DNA of 64,000 nt from Schistocephalus solidus (lineage: Eukaryota > Platyhelminthes > Cestoda > Diphyllobothriidea > Diphyllobothriidae), in NCBI GenBank assembly GCA_017591395.1, contig WEDG01005356.1, forward strand, positions 287,933-351,932, written 5' to 3'. Shown here one piece after another: positions 32,888-44,605 of the stretch (within the stretch, counting starts at the first letter, position 1; each line of letters opens with the position of its first letter). Made by a program: the position numbers and the translations under genes. The notes under the pieces are model-generated. The model made no database searches. It saw only the letters and a program-made list of their open reading frames with translations, and was not told the DNA's origin.

Positions 32888-33100
32888 ATGCGTTCAAATA
32901 CGTTTGAACTAACACAGAAGTGCACGCAAACAGTTGACATAGGCGACGCTTTTGCAAACATAGCCGAACTCTGCAAAGAAGGTGATCCGAGAACATTCAA
33001 CGAGAAACTTAGGACTCAGCATCCTTTTCAGGTCTGGCGCCACACCTGTTCATTTTTTCAGTCGACGCAAGCCGGCGGCACAAAATCGGACAAAAATTAG
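32888..33100 (+). other. Open frame, unrecognised
   Basis: The frame reads MRSNTFELTQKCTQTVDIGD and AFANIAELCKEGDPRTFNE, followed by TQHPFQ and a donor-like CAG|GTCTGG. It might continue the plus-strand frame at 32.4-32.7 kb as a spliced gene. No family is recognised. Confidence 0.2.
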
Positions 33101-33430
33101 AAAAAAAGATTATCAATGATGGACCCCAATTAGGATCCACTGGGTCAAGGATCTCTCTCGGCAACGCTAGCAAGTGTCTCCGATCATCAATTAATTTCCA
33201 CGTTCATGGCGTAGTACGTAAGCCAAAACGGCCGTATTCGCTATAAGCACTAATTGTCAAATATCACCATTTTCCTAAAATCGGAAGCGTGGAGAGGACA
33301 AGTTATATTAACTTAGCGCCTTGTAGTGCTGGCCATAACCTAATAAATGCAAATTTGTGTCTGCTGTTGGCGACAAAGCAAGGCCATAGACAATTTTGGT
33401 GGAATAGGAATATTATACGCAATTTCTATA

Positions 33431-34219
33431 CTAAGAGTGATATTCTTCCGTCACTGACAAGGTAGTGCCACGGAGAAATCGAGGGCAGTCGACCACGTCC
33501 AGCTGCTCACCATCCAGGACAAGGAGGCAACTAGACTAGTAGTAAATTTTCCCAAGGAATTTACAGGAAGCGAAGAATATGTAATCAAGAGCAAATTGCG
33601 TTCCTTCAAATAATCTTGACATAGTGATAGTCGGCAAAAATGGGCGTGACCTAAGCGAATCCTGTTGGAAGTCACCATATACGACAGAGTACTCACATTC
33701 CTCACCATACACTAGAATTTTGGTTCACGCATGTCTATGTTTTGGGAAAATCGTCAGTAAAATCCTCCAAGGCACTAAAGACAGCATTTTGGCCGAGAAA
33801 ATGAAAAGGAGCAGTAGAATCGTAGAAGAGGTACACTGCCGTCTGTTGAAAACAGTGACGGTTTTAAGTTTTTTTGCATACAAAATACCTGAATACCATA
33901 ATATCCATTGTGTCTCCCACAAAAGAGACGTGAAACGGCATTTCATCGAAGCTGCGCGACAGACTCGGTGTATCATACTCAGCGAATTACCTTATCAAGT
34001 CGCTCAGAAATCACAACACGACAGCTAATGTATAGGTTTGTTTGCGGTCCGCCTTCATCTGCTGCGTAGACAACACTGAAGCACTGCTGGCATTTCGAAA
34101 GAGAACAGTGACGCCCAACCATTGTAGGAACGGCCGCGACAGAAGGGTCGTTGGGCAAATACAAATTTGACGGATTAAATAACTTAACACAATGTTCTCT
34201 CGAGCGGAGCAACCACCCA
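33431..34219 (-). CDS. 3' part of an unrecognised spliced gene
   Basis: Four candidate exons on the minus strand. 34219-33991 (acceptor TTGATAACAG, donor GATAAG|GTAATT) reads FNPSNLYLPNDPSVAAVP and GRHCSLSKCQQCFSVVYAAD. 33951-33897 reads FDEMPFHVSFVGDTMDIM. 33842-33735 (acceptor TTTTCAACAG) reads TAVYLFYDSTAPFHFLGQNA and a stop. 33535-33431 reads CLLVLDGEQLDVVDCPRFLR and then TEEYHS-stop. The composition and splice sites look real. The first junction is out of phase as drawn, so a border or a base is wrong. I do not recognise the protein. It would lie upstream of GTF3C2 on the same strand. Confidence 0.35.
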
Positions 34220-34229
34220 CTGTTATCAA

Positions 34230-36105
34230 TTAATTAACAGCTGACTTTTTATTGAAAGAATGCAGAACTTGTAGAAATTAACTGCGTGTATTTACTTGTA
34301 AGTGGCCTGGCTGTGAGCATGCCTGATCCGACTGGTCTCGGTCATGCGGCTGATTTTGTCTATTCACGCATGACGATCTACGTCGGTGAAGCTGAAGACC
34401 TGGACTCAATCAGAATAAATATCGAAGGTCCGAGAACCCCCTTCATATCCTGACGAACTGTTCCGAACTCGGTCTCCAGCTGACCTTTTACTCGAAGCCT
34501 CCAGATGGGTAGCAGCGACGAACCATAAACAGTAACATCAAACTCGTGGGACAGACGACGAAGAACATGTCTAAACTACCAAGGTCGTCTTCCTTGGATG
34601 GTCAAAATATCCTAACGATGCTGTCTCGGACTGGTTCATTTGAGACGAAGTCAATGTACCCCACTCTTAGGTTGGTTAATAGGCAACGGCAATCACTCGC
34701 AATCACCCACAGCCGCACAGTAATCAAATTTTGACCTTAGTAGGTAGACATTTTCAACGTGAAAGAGGTCAGTCAACAGGCACAAGTTTAGCACAGTCAA
34801 AACGGCGTATTGCTTTTCTTGATAACTAGTCAATGGTTTAATGTAACGGGGTTAGTCGATAAAAAGCAACCTTGTCCAACGTCAGGCGGAGTACAGAACA
34901 TTCGGGAGGTATTTTTGTCGACTAATAGGTAAATTAATTAGTTCTGTAGACCAATAGGTTTTAGTCAACGAAGATGAACAATATTTCCACTTTTCACAGG
35001 GGACCAGGCCGAAGAAGGCCAATAATATGACAGGTTAAAGAATCGGCTGGCCCGTGACAACAAACAGAAAATGGAAAGGTATCTTTTCAGCGAGTACTTG
35101 CAGCTTCGGACTTGGACAATTTAAATTAATTGAACTTCGGAGGTCAAGCGAGGAGGTAAGCCTTAGGGCGATAGCTGAGAGGATTATACAGATTTCGTCT
35201 TTTTAACCCGACTGGAGTATAAATGACTGAACACAAAATAGATTTGGGACGCCTGAAGGTTAAGATTTTTTGTGCAGTGAAAGATCAACGTGAGAAATAT
35301 ATAGTTTGTTAAAGTACATATTTTTGCGTGAAAGTCTTATAATCGATCCCAGGAAAGTACATTCCAATAGTTACCAATAAAGGAGAAAACCTGTAAATTC
35401 AACAAACGCAGGCGAAGCGTTCTAGGTGAGCATGTGCAATAACGTTTCGCGGAAAGAACTTTATGCACACTAAGAGACGATCGTCTTAGGAGGAAAGCCT
35501 GACCATCACATAATTAAGTGGAAATGTGTGTGAACAACTAGTGTGAAAGTAGAGTGCCGAAATCATGATTACATAGTTTACTAACTGGACCTCTACTAAA
35601 CACATGAACGCGCAAAACCATTAAACTGAACCCACACAGATAGTGGGCGGCTTAAACTTTTATAAATTCCGCGAGTGCCACCGAGGTTGATAATTGGCTA
35701 TTGGTACTAGTTGCTGATTCGTCATCTTTTTCTCGATGACCTTTAGAACACCACTGTGCTGAGCTTTGCCGTTACGGCAGTTTTTAAAGCAAATCCAATA
35801 ATACTTTCACGGGTATGGATTCACATGCTTTGTTTCATTTAAACATTTAGTTAGATGAATAAACCAGGTTATAGGGTACACCATATATTGTTTTGCTTAC
35901 GTAGACAAGTGGGTGAGGAAGAAGAGTGCGCTAAATGCCTCACGAGTCTGTCATTCGTTAGTTCGCATGCAAGTGAATAACGCGTGCCATGTATGCGGGG
36001 TGCACGTTGGGCGTGGTTGGGTGCGACGCACGAAACGTCGAAAATGGCACTGGTAACCATATTAAATATATCAACACGCCCAAATATCGAACTAAAATCC
36101 ATATT
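34230..36105. other. No gene recognised
   Basis: Between 34,310 and 34,740 broken plus-strand frames (for example ADFVYSRMTIYVGEAEDL) look like a worn retroelement, too short to classify. From 34.8 to 36.1 kb I see nothing. Confidence 0.4.
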
Positions 36106-36109
36106 GCTT

Positions 36110-36630
36110 GGGCAACTTTAAGTCACCTGTTGAGGTTATTTGCCTTTCACCCCTGATCTGACTAGTCAAATTCAAAACGAGAATAGAATAAACGCTAAAA
36201 ACCTGAAATCTGACAAATGTAAATGTAAGGTCATTGATATGCGCGAGCCAGGCGCAAGTGGCCACTACTGACACAATCTTCATTATATGTACAATAGATT
36301 CTTAGGAAATGAGAATCTTTCTTCCATTTTAATGTTTAGAAGTTTCTGGAAGGATCACCTTTACAGGAAATCCGTGTCATGCTCCAAAGACCCTTTGTAA
36401 ATAGGTGTTCCATTTGGACGTCCGTATGGACCAACTTCCTCTGCATTTTAAAGGGATGACAACGCCGATGTTCTGTCCCAACCGATTCGTGGAAATCATA
36501 AAATTATGTTTCCCACACGGCCTTTGAAATTCAGTGTTTTTGTATGAGGTTACCGTATATTTGCCTGTAATTGAGAGGAACTGAAGAGGAGGACCGAAAA
36601 AGGGGGAAAATGGCTCCAAATACGAGACAA
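36110..36630 (-). mobile_element. LINE-B 3' end fragment
   Basis: The minus strand has the last LINE-B codons (NRLGQNIGVVIPLKCRGSWS, compare NWLGRNICGVIPLNCRG at 50.3 kb) and the 3' UTR with TTGCGCCTGGC-like and CATTTGTCAGATTT sequence. It is 5'-truncated. Confidence 0.65.
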
Positions 36631-36774
36631 GAAAATCATAGTGATGAAGAGGCCCTTCCTGTGGTAAACTCCTTATATCATCAAAGCAGACGATACAGGT
36701 CATAAACTCAAATTTACAGAAACTTTTCAATAAAGTGAGTGAGCTCCGAACGTTTGTTGATGAAAAAAACCAGA

Positions 36775-36806
36775 TGATAATAATAATAGATAATAATGAT
36801 AATAAT
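36775..36806 (+). repeat. (AAT)n-rich microsatellite
   Basis: A run of AATAAT and GATAAT units separates the LINE-B fragment from the LINE-C fragment and may be the scar of one insertion tail. Confidence 0.5.
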
Positions 36807-36819
36807 CTAGGTATAATGA

Positions 36820-37345
36820 CTTTGCACTTTACATAGTCTATTTCGATTTCACCAAGACCTTCGCTCGTGTTGACCATGCCCTTTTTCTCCTGAAACTCTC
36901 CTCTTTCGGTTTATGTGGTAAACCTCTGAGCTTGATATCTTCTTACCTGAGCTCTCGTACACAACATGTTAAGATCTCCAATGCTATCTCAAACTCGGCA
37001 CGTGTGAGGAGTGGAGTTATTCAGGTTAGTGTGCTAGGCCCGCTTTTATTTTATCTTTTTGTCAATGATGTGCCAGGTTTATTTCGAAATGGTAGGCCCT
37101 TTATGTATGCCGACGATTTAAAAGTTGCCTATCGATATAAGCCGGCAGATCGTGACACCGTGCTTGATCTATAAAAAAATGATCTCGAGGTCTTTGCCCA
37201 GTGGTGCTGCACATGGCGCCTTTCCCTTTCTTGGCACAAACGTTCCCTTATGGTTGTTGGTGGCAACCATCAGCCTCAAGTCAAAATATGTCACGGTCAA
37301 GGTCAACGGTGGACAGTTCAAATTCGAAGATAAGTGAATTCTTGA
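36820..37345 (+). pseudogene. LINE-C RT fragment
   Basis: It reads FTKTFARVDHALFLLKLSSF, SGVIQVSVLGPLLFYLFVND, MYADDLKVAYRYKPA (intact YADD) and then WHKRSLMVVGGNHQP in a shifted frame, aligned to LINE-C at 46.3-46.7 kb. The glycine of 'IQGSVLGP' is Val here. Both ends are truncated. Confidence 0.75.
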
Positions 37346-38047
37346 ATTTTAAACCAATTTCTTCGTTTCCTGTCGAAAATGTTTGCTTAATTATTGACAA
37401 TTTATTGTATTTCTACCTCATTATCAGCTGCACACACCTGCGGTTATTGTAATTGACAACAGAGAGAAATATACTCTTTTAAATATTTTCATCCTACATA
37501 GCCTCATTAAAGTTCTTGCAGATTTACGTCAAAAGGACGGAATCTAAAGGTTAATTCTACAAATAAAGTAGAAATTCTGTAAGTTTACCTTATTTCCAGC
37601 GAAGAAAGTTTGCAGTAGCTGGGTTGACAGTTGATATAAAGTTTCATCCTGCATAGCCTCTTCGCTAATTCTATTTCAGTTTAAACTCGTAACCTAGCAG
37701 ATATTTGCTGGCAGTGCCTTGCTTAAAACACATATTTCAAATATTACATCTTTTATTCCACAAAACGTCACTAGAGACAAATTTCCTTTCGCATTATCGA
37801 TTTGAAAAATACTTATATTTTAAAATCAATATGAAACCCCATTCACCGCTTAGACGCAAACATGCTTTATTTATTTATTTATTTAGAATTTATATTTGGT
37901 TAGCACCGGCAAGGCACTGTCTAAGCAAACATAAGAAACGAAATAAAGTTATGACAATGGGTGCAGATAAAATGTACAAATACATAACTTGTCCTGCTAT
38001 GTCAACAGTTAGCGATGTTTTAAAATTAATGGTGAACTAGAAAAAAT

Positions 38048-38137
38048 AGGCAGTGAAAAAAACTCCTAACATAAAAATGGAGGCAGAGTTAAATAAGCCT
38101 TCATTTTTTAATAGAAGTTAGGAGAAAAAAACTGCTT
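38048..38137 (-). promoter_or_regulatory. ENE-like hairpin in LINE-D 3' UTR
   Basis: On the minus (sense) strand: lower stem GCAG/CTGC, then U7 on the 5' side and U7C on the 3' side of a symmetric internal loop, then an 8-bp stem CTCCTAAC/GTTAGGAG, with an inner partly paired loop. It sits about 185 nt before the tail. ENEs known from nuclear viral and long noncoding RNAs, and from plant transposons, clamp a poly(A) tail between two U-rich strands. Function here is inferred from shape alone. Confidence 0.5.
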
Positions 38138-38840
38138 AGGAAAAATGGTCAGGTTATAGAATAGGGTAATACGATAGTAGAATTTCAGAATGAGATAATG
38201 AAACGTCGTGGCGATTCGTTCTTGATCTCTAACGCGTATGAAACAAAATCTCACGTAAATGCGTCAATGAACTTAAGTCCTCAGCATCTTAGGATCCAGA
38301 ATTGAATTCTGATGATAATTAGTATCCAAAGAAACGGTAGCAATTTAGACTGTGGAACACCGAATGTGAACGTCCGAATGACATCATCGTTTGGATGACT
38401 GGTGATATAAGGAGACATCATAGTTCATGGGCGACCCGAGGTAGCAAAAATATAGTTTCAAGATGGTCACTTAAATTCCCGATGGTCCTTTCTCCGAGTC
38501 ATGGGGAAGGCTACTGGGAAAAAATGAGGAAAATAAATGGTTAATAGAATCAGTGTTAAGATAAATGTGCAGTCTTCGCTTGAATGCAGATAGACTAGTT
38601 AACGACCTTATTTCAATTGGCAAGTTATTCCAAAGAAAATATACCTAGAAGCAAAGAAGAGAGAGCGTTTACACGTAGAGGATGCAAGGGGAGGTATAAT
38701 TAGTGCAGAATTTCTAAGATTATAAGGAAGACTAACGGGGGTAATGACAGCAAGCTTGGGGAGAGTTGAACTATTATTATGTCGGAAAAGGAGACAAAAG
38801 CCTGCTTCAAGTCTTCTGACCCAAAGAAATTTTAGCTTCA

Positions 38841-39505
38841 TTAGCTGGCATGTTGTTGAGAAGGAAGTAGTTGAAAGAGTCGGAAATAGGAGTTTTTTGT
38901 GAAATGTCTTTGGATATTTTCAATTTTTGAATGGCTAGGTTCGTTCATTAAACCGAAGAAAGGACAGCAAAATTCAAGCATGGGAAGTACAAACATACGA
39001 TAAATTCTTAATTTAATTTCAGGAAGGTAGAGGTTATCAGGAATAAAGCCGCAAATCTGAGCAGCTTTGGCCGTAATTCTATCGGCATGAGGCGAAAGAT
39101 CCGATTTATTGGTGTAGCTTAATCCCAAGTACTTGATGGAGGAACATTCATTCATAGGACAACCTTCAAAAATAAGAGGTTGCGGCAGATTTACAGGCCC
39201 AAAACTCATGAAGTGACACTTAGTAGGTGAGAACTCCATTAGCCATGTGGAACTCTAGGCCGAAAGAGCGTCTAAGTCTGAATGAATTTGTTCTAGGCAC
39301 CAATCGGTCGTAGAGTTTGAGAAGGAATACACGTATTTGAGGTCATCAGCATAAATAAAAGATTGAGAATGTTTAACTATCGATGAAATATCATTTATAT
39401 ACAGTAAGAACAACAAAGGACCTAATACGGTACCTTGAAGGACACCACTAACAATCGGTCTAGTATTTGAGTATGAAACTTCCACTATAGCAACCCACCG
39501 CAAGC
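38841..39505 (-). pseudogene. LINE-D reverse transcriptase fragment
   Basis: It reads RPIVSGVLQGTVLGPLLFLL, YINDISSIVKHSQSFIYADD (intact catalytic YADD), a stop, then MEFSPTKCHFMSFGPVNLP, SIKYLGLSYTNKSDLSPH and KLRIYRMFVLPMLEFCCPFF. These are RT blocks 4-7 and the thumb. One stop and later frameshifts separate it from the C-terminus. Confidence 0.75.
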
Positions 39506-39530
39506 ATGAAGAAATGAGACTTTGACGCCC

Positions 39531-41239
39531 ACGAAAACTTTCTTATCTTTATGTCTAAATATGGTTCTCTCTTCACGATCATCGGTACCATTTTTGAGGG
39601 AAATTTGTCTTTACTCACTTCTCAATAATGCGAGAAAATAGAGCCTTTTATAAACATGAGTAGTACTGAGTCAATCGACCGACATTAGAGAAGTTTCAAT
39701 TTTCTTTTAACAAACTTCCCCAAGAGTACAATCCCCCTGGATGTTGCATTTCATTTCCTTTAAAAGTCACTGAAGCTAAAAGGTTGTCTTCCTGTAGCAA
39801 AAACCAGCCATTTATGGTCAAACATTTTTCAGCGATTAAAGTTGTCCATATTTTCTCTAAGCATGAGCACTCAGCTCAATATTTGAAAAAAACTGTTCAT
39901 CTGTAGGGATAAAACCCCAATGGAACGTCGCGTTTCATCCTCATTAGCAAACAAGAAGCCTTGGTCTACACCTTCATTACCAAAAGTTATCTCAGAGGTT
40001 TGTCCTCAAACTAATGCAAGCCCACGGCCCTCCGGATCGGCAGAAATTTCGACTTCAGCTGAATCTTCACCCGTTAACCTTTTTTTCATGTTTGATTGAA
40101 ATTGTGTCAATGCCACTTCTTTCTCAACCCAAGCAAACCATGCCTGCTATAGCTAACTAATCTAGTAAACCTACGAAAACTCCTGGTAAATCTGAATAAT
40201 TGGCTAAGCAAGGCATGAAAGCAGTAATGTTATTACCGAATCAAAACCTGCCTACCCCTCAGCATCTACAATAGCTGCAAACGCTACCGTTAGCATCTTC
40301 CCAACCAAAAAATTGTTCAAAACCTCCCAAATAATTAACGCTTCTAATTATTTTACCAGTTTTTCAAAATCATGTATTCCTTTTACAAATGCACGTTTTC
40401 CGCCAATTTATGGTAAATTCCCTCAAAATCTTATTTCTATGCCACCCCCTATCTTTCCCACGCAACAATATAGCCTTTCCTTCCATGGTTTTCATCCAAA
40501 TATGCCGTTGTAGAATAATCTCAATTCCTTTAACAATAACATTTCGACAAATTGTAGACCAGAGCAATTTTGTTTCCCACCTTTGGTTTCTTCTTTCCAG
40601 TTTTCTTCTTCGCCACCAAATTATCCTTTTTTATAAATACTGCTGAGCGTAACCTGCAGCTTAGGAATACGCTTAGCTTAGTTTCACTTAATGCGAGATC
40701 AGTTGTAAATAAGATGGCTTAGCTTGGAACAGTAGCCTTTGAGCTCGATCCAGATGTGCTGTGCATCACTGAATCCTGGGCTTAATCTCTTATTTCTGAC
40801 TCGACGCTTGCTATAGATAATCGCAATTTGTACTGACAAAACCGCGCTGAAATACGTGGCAGTGGTTGCCTCCTGTATATTAAGTCATCCTTTGTACATT
40901 TCCCTTTTCAGCTGAGCATTTCGTGCTTTTCTAGAAATGTGTGCTTTGCTTCAGTCATCCTCCCGCAAAATAAAAAGCAGTTATTGGCTGGGTCTATAAT
41001 CCTCCGTGTTATTCTGGCAATGAAAGCGAGCTCTGTGAACTATTTGGAGAAGTTGCAGACACTCAATTTGAGGTCAAAATAATCGTAGGTGATTTCAATC
41101 TGCCAGACATTGACTGGCAGGCAAATTCCTCTTCACCTAAACATCAGAAATTAATCGATACTATTCAATTTTCAAGCATGTTCCAACTGGTCAGATCAGT
41201 TACTAGAAATGACAACATTTAAGATTTAATTTTTACAAA
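39531..41239 (+). pseudogene. LINE-D 5' part: ORF1 remnant and endonuclease
   Basis: The endonuclease (40,660-41,239) reads NTLSLVSLNARSVV, VLCITESWA, SGCLLYIKSSFVHF, IIVGDFNLPDIDWQ and DLIFTNN, i.e. the N, E-T, GDFN motifs of an APE nuclease. Upstream (39.6-40.6 kb) is worn Ser/Pro/Phe-rich sequence likely from ORF1. Multiple frame changes are present. The frame runs into LINE-B ORF1 at about 41,240. Confidence 0.65.
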
Positions 41240-41282
41240 TAACATCGTCGACCAGAGTAGACTTTTTCCTGATATTGATGCT

Positions 41283-41708
41283 CTATCAACAAATCTCAAC
41301 TCAAAGTCACCAAACATACATTTCGACCGAAAACGCAATCCTGTTACTCAAGGGGTTCCCGAGTCCAATTCTCTGATTGAAAAGCAAAGGGTAGAACATG
41401 ACCTCAGTCTTTTCCGAGAATACTCATATTCGATTCTTCGAGATGGCGAAAGCGTTACAGTGCACAAAGCATTCCGTTTACGGAAAGTGAATGTTTCACA
41501 TGAACTATCATCACCAAGGTCTTTTAAAATCATTCTTGAAAATGATGTTCAGGCTTCACGCCTCCTAGAACGGAGAACGGCTCTCCGTAGCTCACACAGG
41601 GATGTGTTTTTTCAGCCGGATTACGAACCCAAGGAAAGGTACAAAATGAGGATGATGAGAGCAGAACTGAAGATGAGGACCGAGCAGGGGGAAAATGGCT
41701 CAAAATAA
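41283..41708 (+). pseudogene. LINE-B ORF1 (copy 1), C-terminal part
   Basis: It reads KSPNIHFDRKRNPVTQGVPE, an RRM-like region, then HKAFRLRKVNVSHELSSPRS and FFQPDYEPKERYKMRMMRAE. The last block is the conserved C-terminal box of CR1-type ORF1 proteins, thought to bind the element's RNA. One A is missing from an A5 run near 41,694 compared with the other copies, which ends the frame early. Confidence 0.7.
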
Positions 41709-43640
41709 AGGACGGGGAAATAAAATTAATAAAGATGTCTTTCTTATGGCAGACCCCGTACATAATCAAGGTGGGTTCTCGCCAAGACCGAGGACACTAA
41801 ATACGATGTACCCAACTATACAGAGCTCGAATAATAAAAAGAAGGCACTGCAGAACTCGGATGACGACCACTCATCAGAACTCAGCGTCGGCGGGATGGA
41901 CGTAGCAAGTCACCAGGAGGTGCTTATTGCTGTAGATTTCAATGTACCTATTGAAGACTGGGTAAATCTGACAATTGATGGTGCACCAACTTTCTTCGGC
42001 CATAAGCTAATGGATCTCACTCTCGACCAACCTCTGTTAGAGAAGGTTAACATACCAACGAGATTTAGAGAGAATCAGAGAGCAAATTGCCTGGACCTAG
42101 TATTTACGAAGGATTTCTCTAGCATTGATGAAGTGTATTCTATTGCACTCCTCGGTAACAGTGACCATAGTACGCTGATGTGGGATTACTCACCTTATTT
42201 TCAGCGCCAGAATGGAACGGAATGCAAGCGAAATATATGGAAGGCTGATTTTAACGTGATGAGTAAAGAACTGACGTCTATGAGATGGGATTGTTTGCTT
42301 TATGGGAATCCAGAGGATGAATAGCGATCATTTATGACAGTCTAACTCGATCTTATTGAACGCTTTTGTCCAGTGAATGTGCAAAAAAAGAAAAGTCGCC
42401 CTGCCTGGTTAACAAGAGAACTTATTAGGCAGTTAAAGAAGAAGAATTAAAAATGGAAGGTATTCAGGGAAACAGGGTCAGTAGAGCATCTAAAAAACTT
42501 TTGTCATCAAAGAAACGCTGTAAAAAGAAGGATCCGTCAGGCGATGAAGAACTATGAATCAAGAATTATTCAACCGGCTGAATATATAACAAACCTTTTA
42601 TTCCATTATATCAATAGCCGACTAAAAAACAAGGACCCAGTAGCAGTACTCATGGATGGGAATGATGTTGAAGTCGTTGAAAATTGCGACAAGGCCGAGT
42701 ACTTAGGTTGTTTTTTTGCCTCGGTATTCCCTAGAGAACCGGAACTTTAGCTTGACCACGTCAACAGTGCTGTTATAGACGCCGGTCCAGTGCTTGAATA
42801 TAAACTCTTCCAGGAACCTCTCGTGGAACAAAAACTGCGAAATCTGAAAGAAGCGAAGTCATCTGATCCGGACGATTTACCGGCCACGTTCTTAAAAGAA
42901 CTGACCAGCGAACTGTCCAAACCACTAGCGCATATATTTAATTCGTCATTTGAATCAGGGAAACTGCCATCCGAATGGAAGGCAGCAAATATATACCCCA
43001 TATACAAGAGTGGGGCTCGATCTAATGTCAACAATTATGGGCCTGTCAGCCTTACCTCCATTTAATGTAAAATAATGGAATCAATAATCAAGAAGGCAAC
43101 CATGAAGTTCCTGAAGGAAAACCAATTACTCTCAGATCTCCAGCATGGCTTCAGACATAATCGCTCCTGTCTTTCTAGTTTATTAATCTCCATTGAGCAT
43201 TGGACTCGTGCAATGGAAGAAAATGGTAGGGTTGACGTCATCTATACTGATTTCAAGAAGGCGTTTGACAGTGTCCCACACAAACGTCTTATCTACAAAT
43301 TATCTTAAATTGGCATAAGAGGAATGCTGCTGAGATGGATCGCAGACTTTCTTACAGGTACGTTGCAAACTGTGTGCGTCGATACCTTGAAGTCAACTCT
43401 TACACCGATTCTAAGTGGTGGCCTCCAAGGCTCGGTATTAGGGCCGTTACTCTTCTTAGTGTACATCAACGACTGTGCCGACGACCTGGATTGCAGCGCC
43501 ATCGTGTTTGCAGATGATGTTGAATTGTGGAGGGTCATCAGATCTGATTCCGATAGGCACGCACTTCAAGAGGATCTCAACCGTCATAGCAGCTGGTCTG
43601 CTCATTGGCTTTTAAATTTGAATGTTGCGAAAATGTGGTC
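41695..43640 (+). pseudogene. LINE-B ORF2 (copy 1): endonuclease-RT
   Basis: The frame opens MAQNKGRGNKINKDVFLMAD and jumps within SSELSVGG-MDVASHQEVL, losing about 390 bp of the endonuclease start in frame. It retains DWVNLTIDG, FTKDFSSIDEV and GNSDHSTLMW (catalytic D-H). The RT follows: SSDPDDLPATFLKELTS, KLPSEWKAANIYPIYKSGAR, DFKKAFDSVPHKRL, GSVLGPLLFLVYINDC and FADDVELWRV. Stops lie after SLTSI and after IYKLS, at the same places as in copy 2. Confidence 0.8.
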
Positions 43641-43764
43641 CTAAGACTGCGTACCAGAAGGACCAGTGAGGAGGATGATTCCTACCAATACATTCTCAAT
43701 GGGCAGCCCCTTTCAAATGTTGAGGAAAAGAAGAACCTCGGTGTTCTAATCAAACTCCTCACTT

Positions 43765-44605
43765 AAACCATCTTCAACAGCCAGCTTCAACCGGCATGTT
43801 GGACGTCTTTTGTTTTCGCTGCTGCATGTCACCGCTGCTATCTTGATTGTACTGATCTCTCTCAATTACTTGCAGTCAATTGCAATGATTGATCTACATT
43901 TCTCGATTGCATTCTTATGATCGCCGTCTCAATTGAACTCCTGACTCTGCTCCTCATCCTTGATGCATAGCTTTCTGGATCTAGCTCAGAGTTCATTACA
44001 ATCCTCAACAACATTCGCTATCTAGAAGCTGCGTTTTTCTCAGCAAGTTTGCATCTTCGTGATGATCTCGTGACCTCTACTTTCCCTTCTCCATTTCAAC
44101 CCTGTTGTCCACAATGAGTTCCTCCTCTCTCACCTCCATGGTGGTTATAAACAATAGTCCTGACTGTTTTATTATCTCTTACCCGACAAGGAGCGTTCCG
44201 AACCCTCATACGTTGTCAGCAACATCACACTAATATCCCATTGCATCGTACCAATCCCATCAACTCAAACTATTATTTTTTTAGAGAAGCAGTTTTTTCT
44301 CCTAGTTTTTGTTTAATTGGCGGTTCGCCGAACTCCGCCCCCGATTTTACCGTAGGAGTTTTTTCACTGCTTCATTCCTTTTTCACCATGTATTTCAAAG
44401 ATTGTTGACTATTGTTTTAAAAATGGCAAATCGTTCTGAATCGGATATGCCTACCATACTACTTATTTCTGCTGTTCATATAGCTGTTCTCATAGTGCAG
44501 ATTTTATCCACTCTGTTTTTTTTTATACCGAGATACTAAGTTTGTAATGATGGGGCCCTCTAGGCCTTAAATATACACATTATATTTTATTTTATTTTAT
44601 ATTTT
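43765..44605 (+). mobile_element. LINE-D 3' end inserted in LINE-B
   Basis: The insert interrupts the RT-thumb region of LINE-B copy 1. It contains worn C-terminal coding sequence, a 3' UTR shared with 62,977-63,530 (TCGTTCTGAATCGGATATGC and others), the ENE-like hairpin and a (ATTTT)n-type tail at about 44,580-44,603. LINE-B resumes with KADKRATQVLFALRRAFVN. Confidence 0.7.
44286..44373 (+). promoter_or_regulatory. ENE-like hairpin, best plus-strand copy
   Basis: GAAGCAGT (44286-44293) pairs perfectly with ACTGCTTC (44366-44373). Then U5 (44294-44298) faces U6C (44359-44365). Then CTCCTA (44299-44304) pairs with TAGGAG (44353-44358). The 48-nt inner part can form a GGCGG/CCGCC stem. This is the ENE layout: stem, symmetric U-rich internal loop, stem. 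It is on the LINE-D sense strand, about 230 nt from the 3' end. Confidence 0.55.

Larger units (their letters stand above)
37862..39530 (-). mobile_element. LINE-D, 5'-truncated, with complete 3' end
   Basis: The copy carries the RT second half (38,600-39,505), a 3' UTR with a U-rich-loop hairpin (38,048-38,137) and a (TAAA)n tail on the minus strand at 37,862-37,890. The clade looks CR1/Jockey-like from the RT blocks. Confidence 0.7.

Noticed and set aside
44286..44373. SECIS-like element instead of ENE
   Set aside because: The internal loop is U on both sides and there is no tandem G-A quartet; no selenoprotein frame is near.
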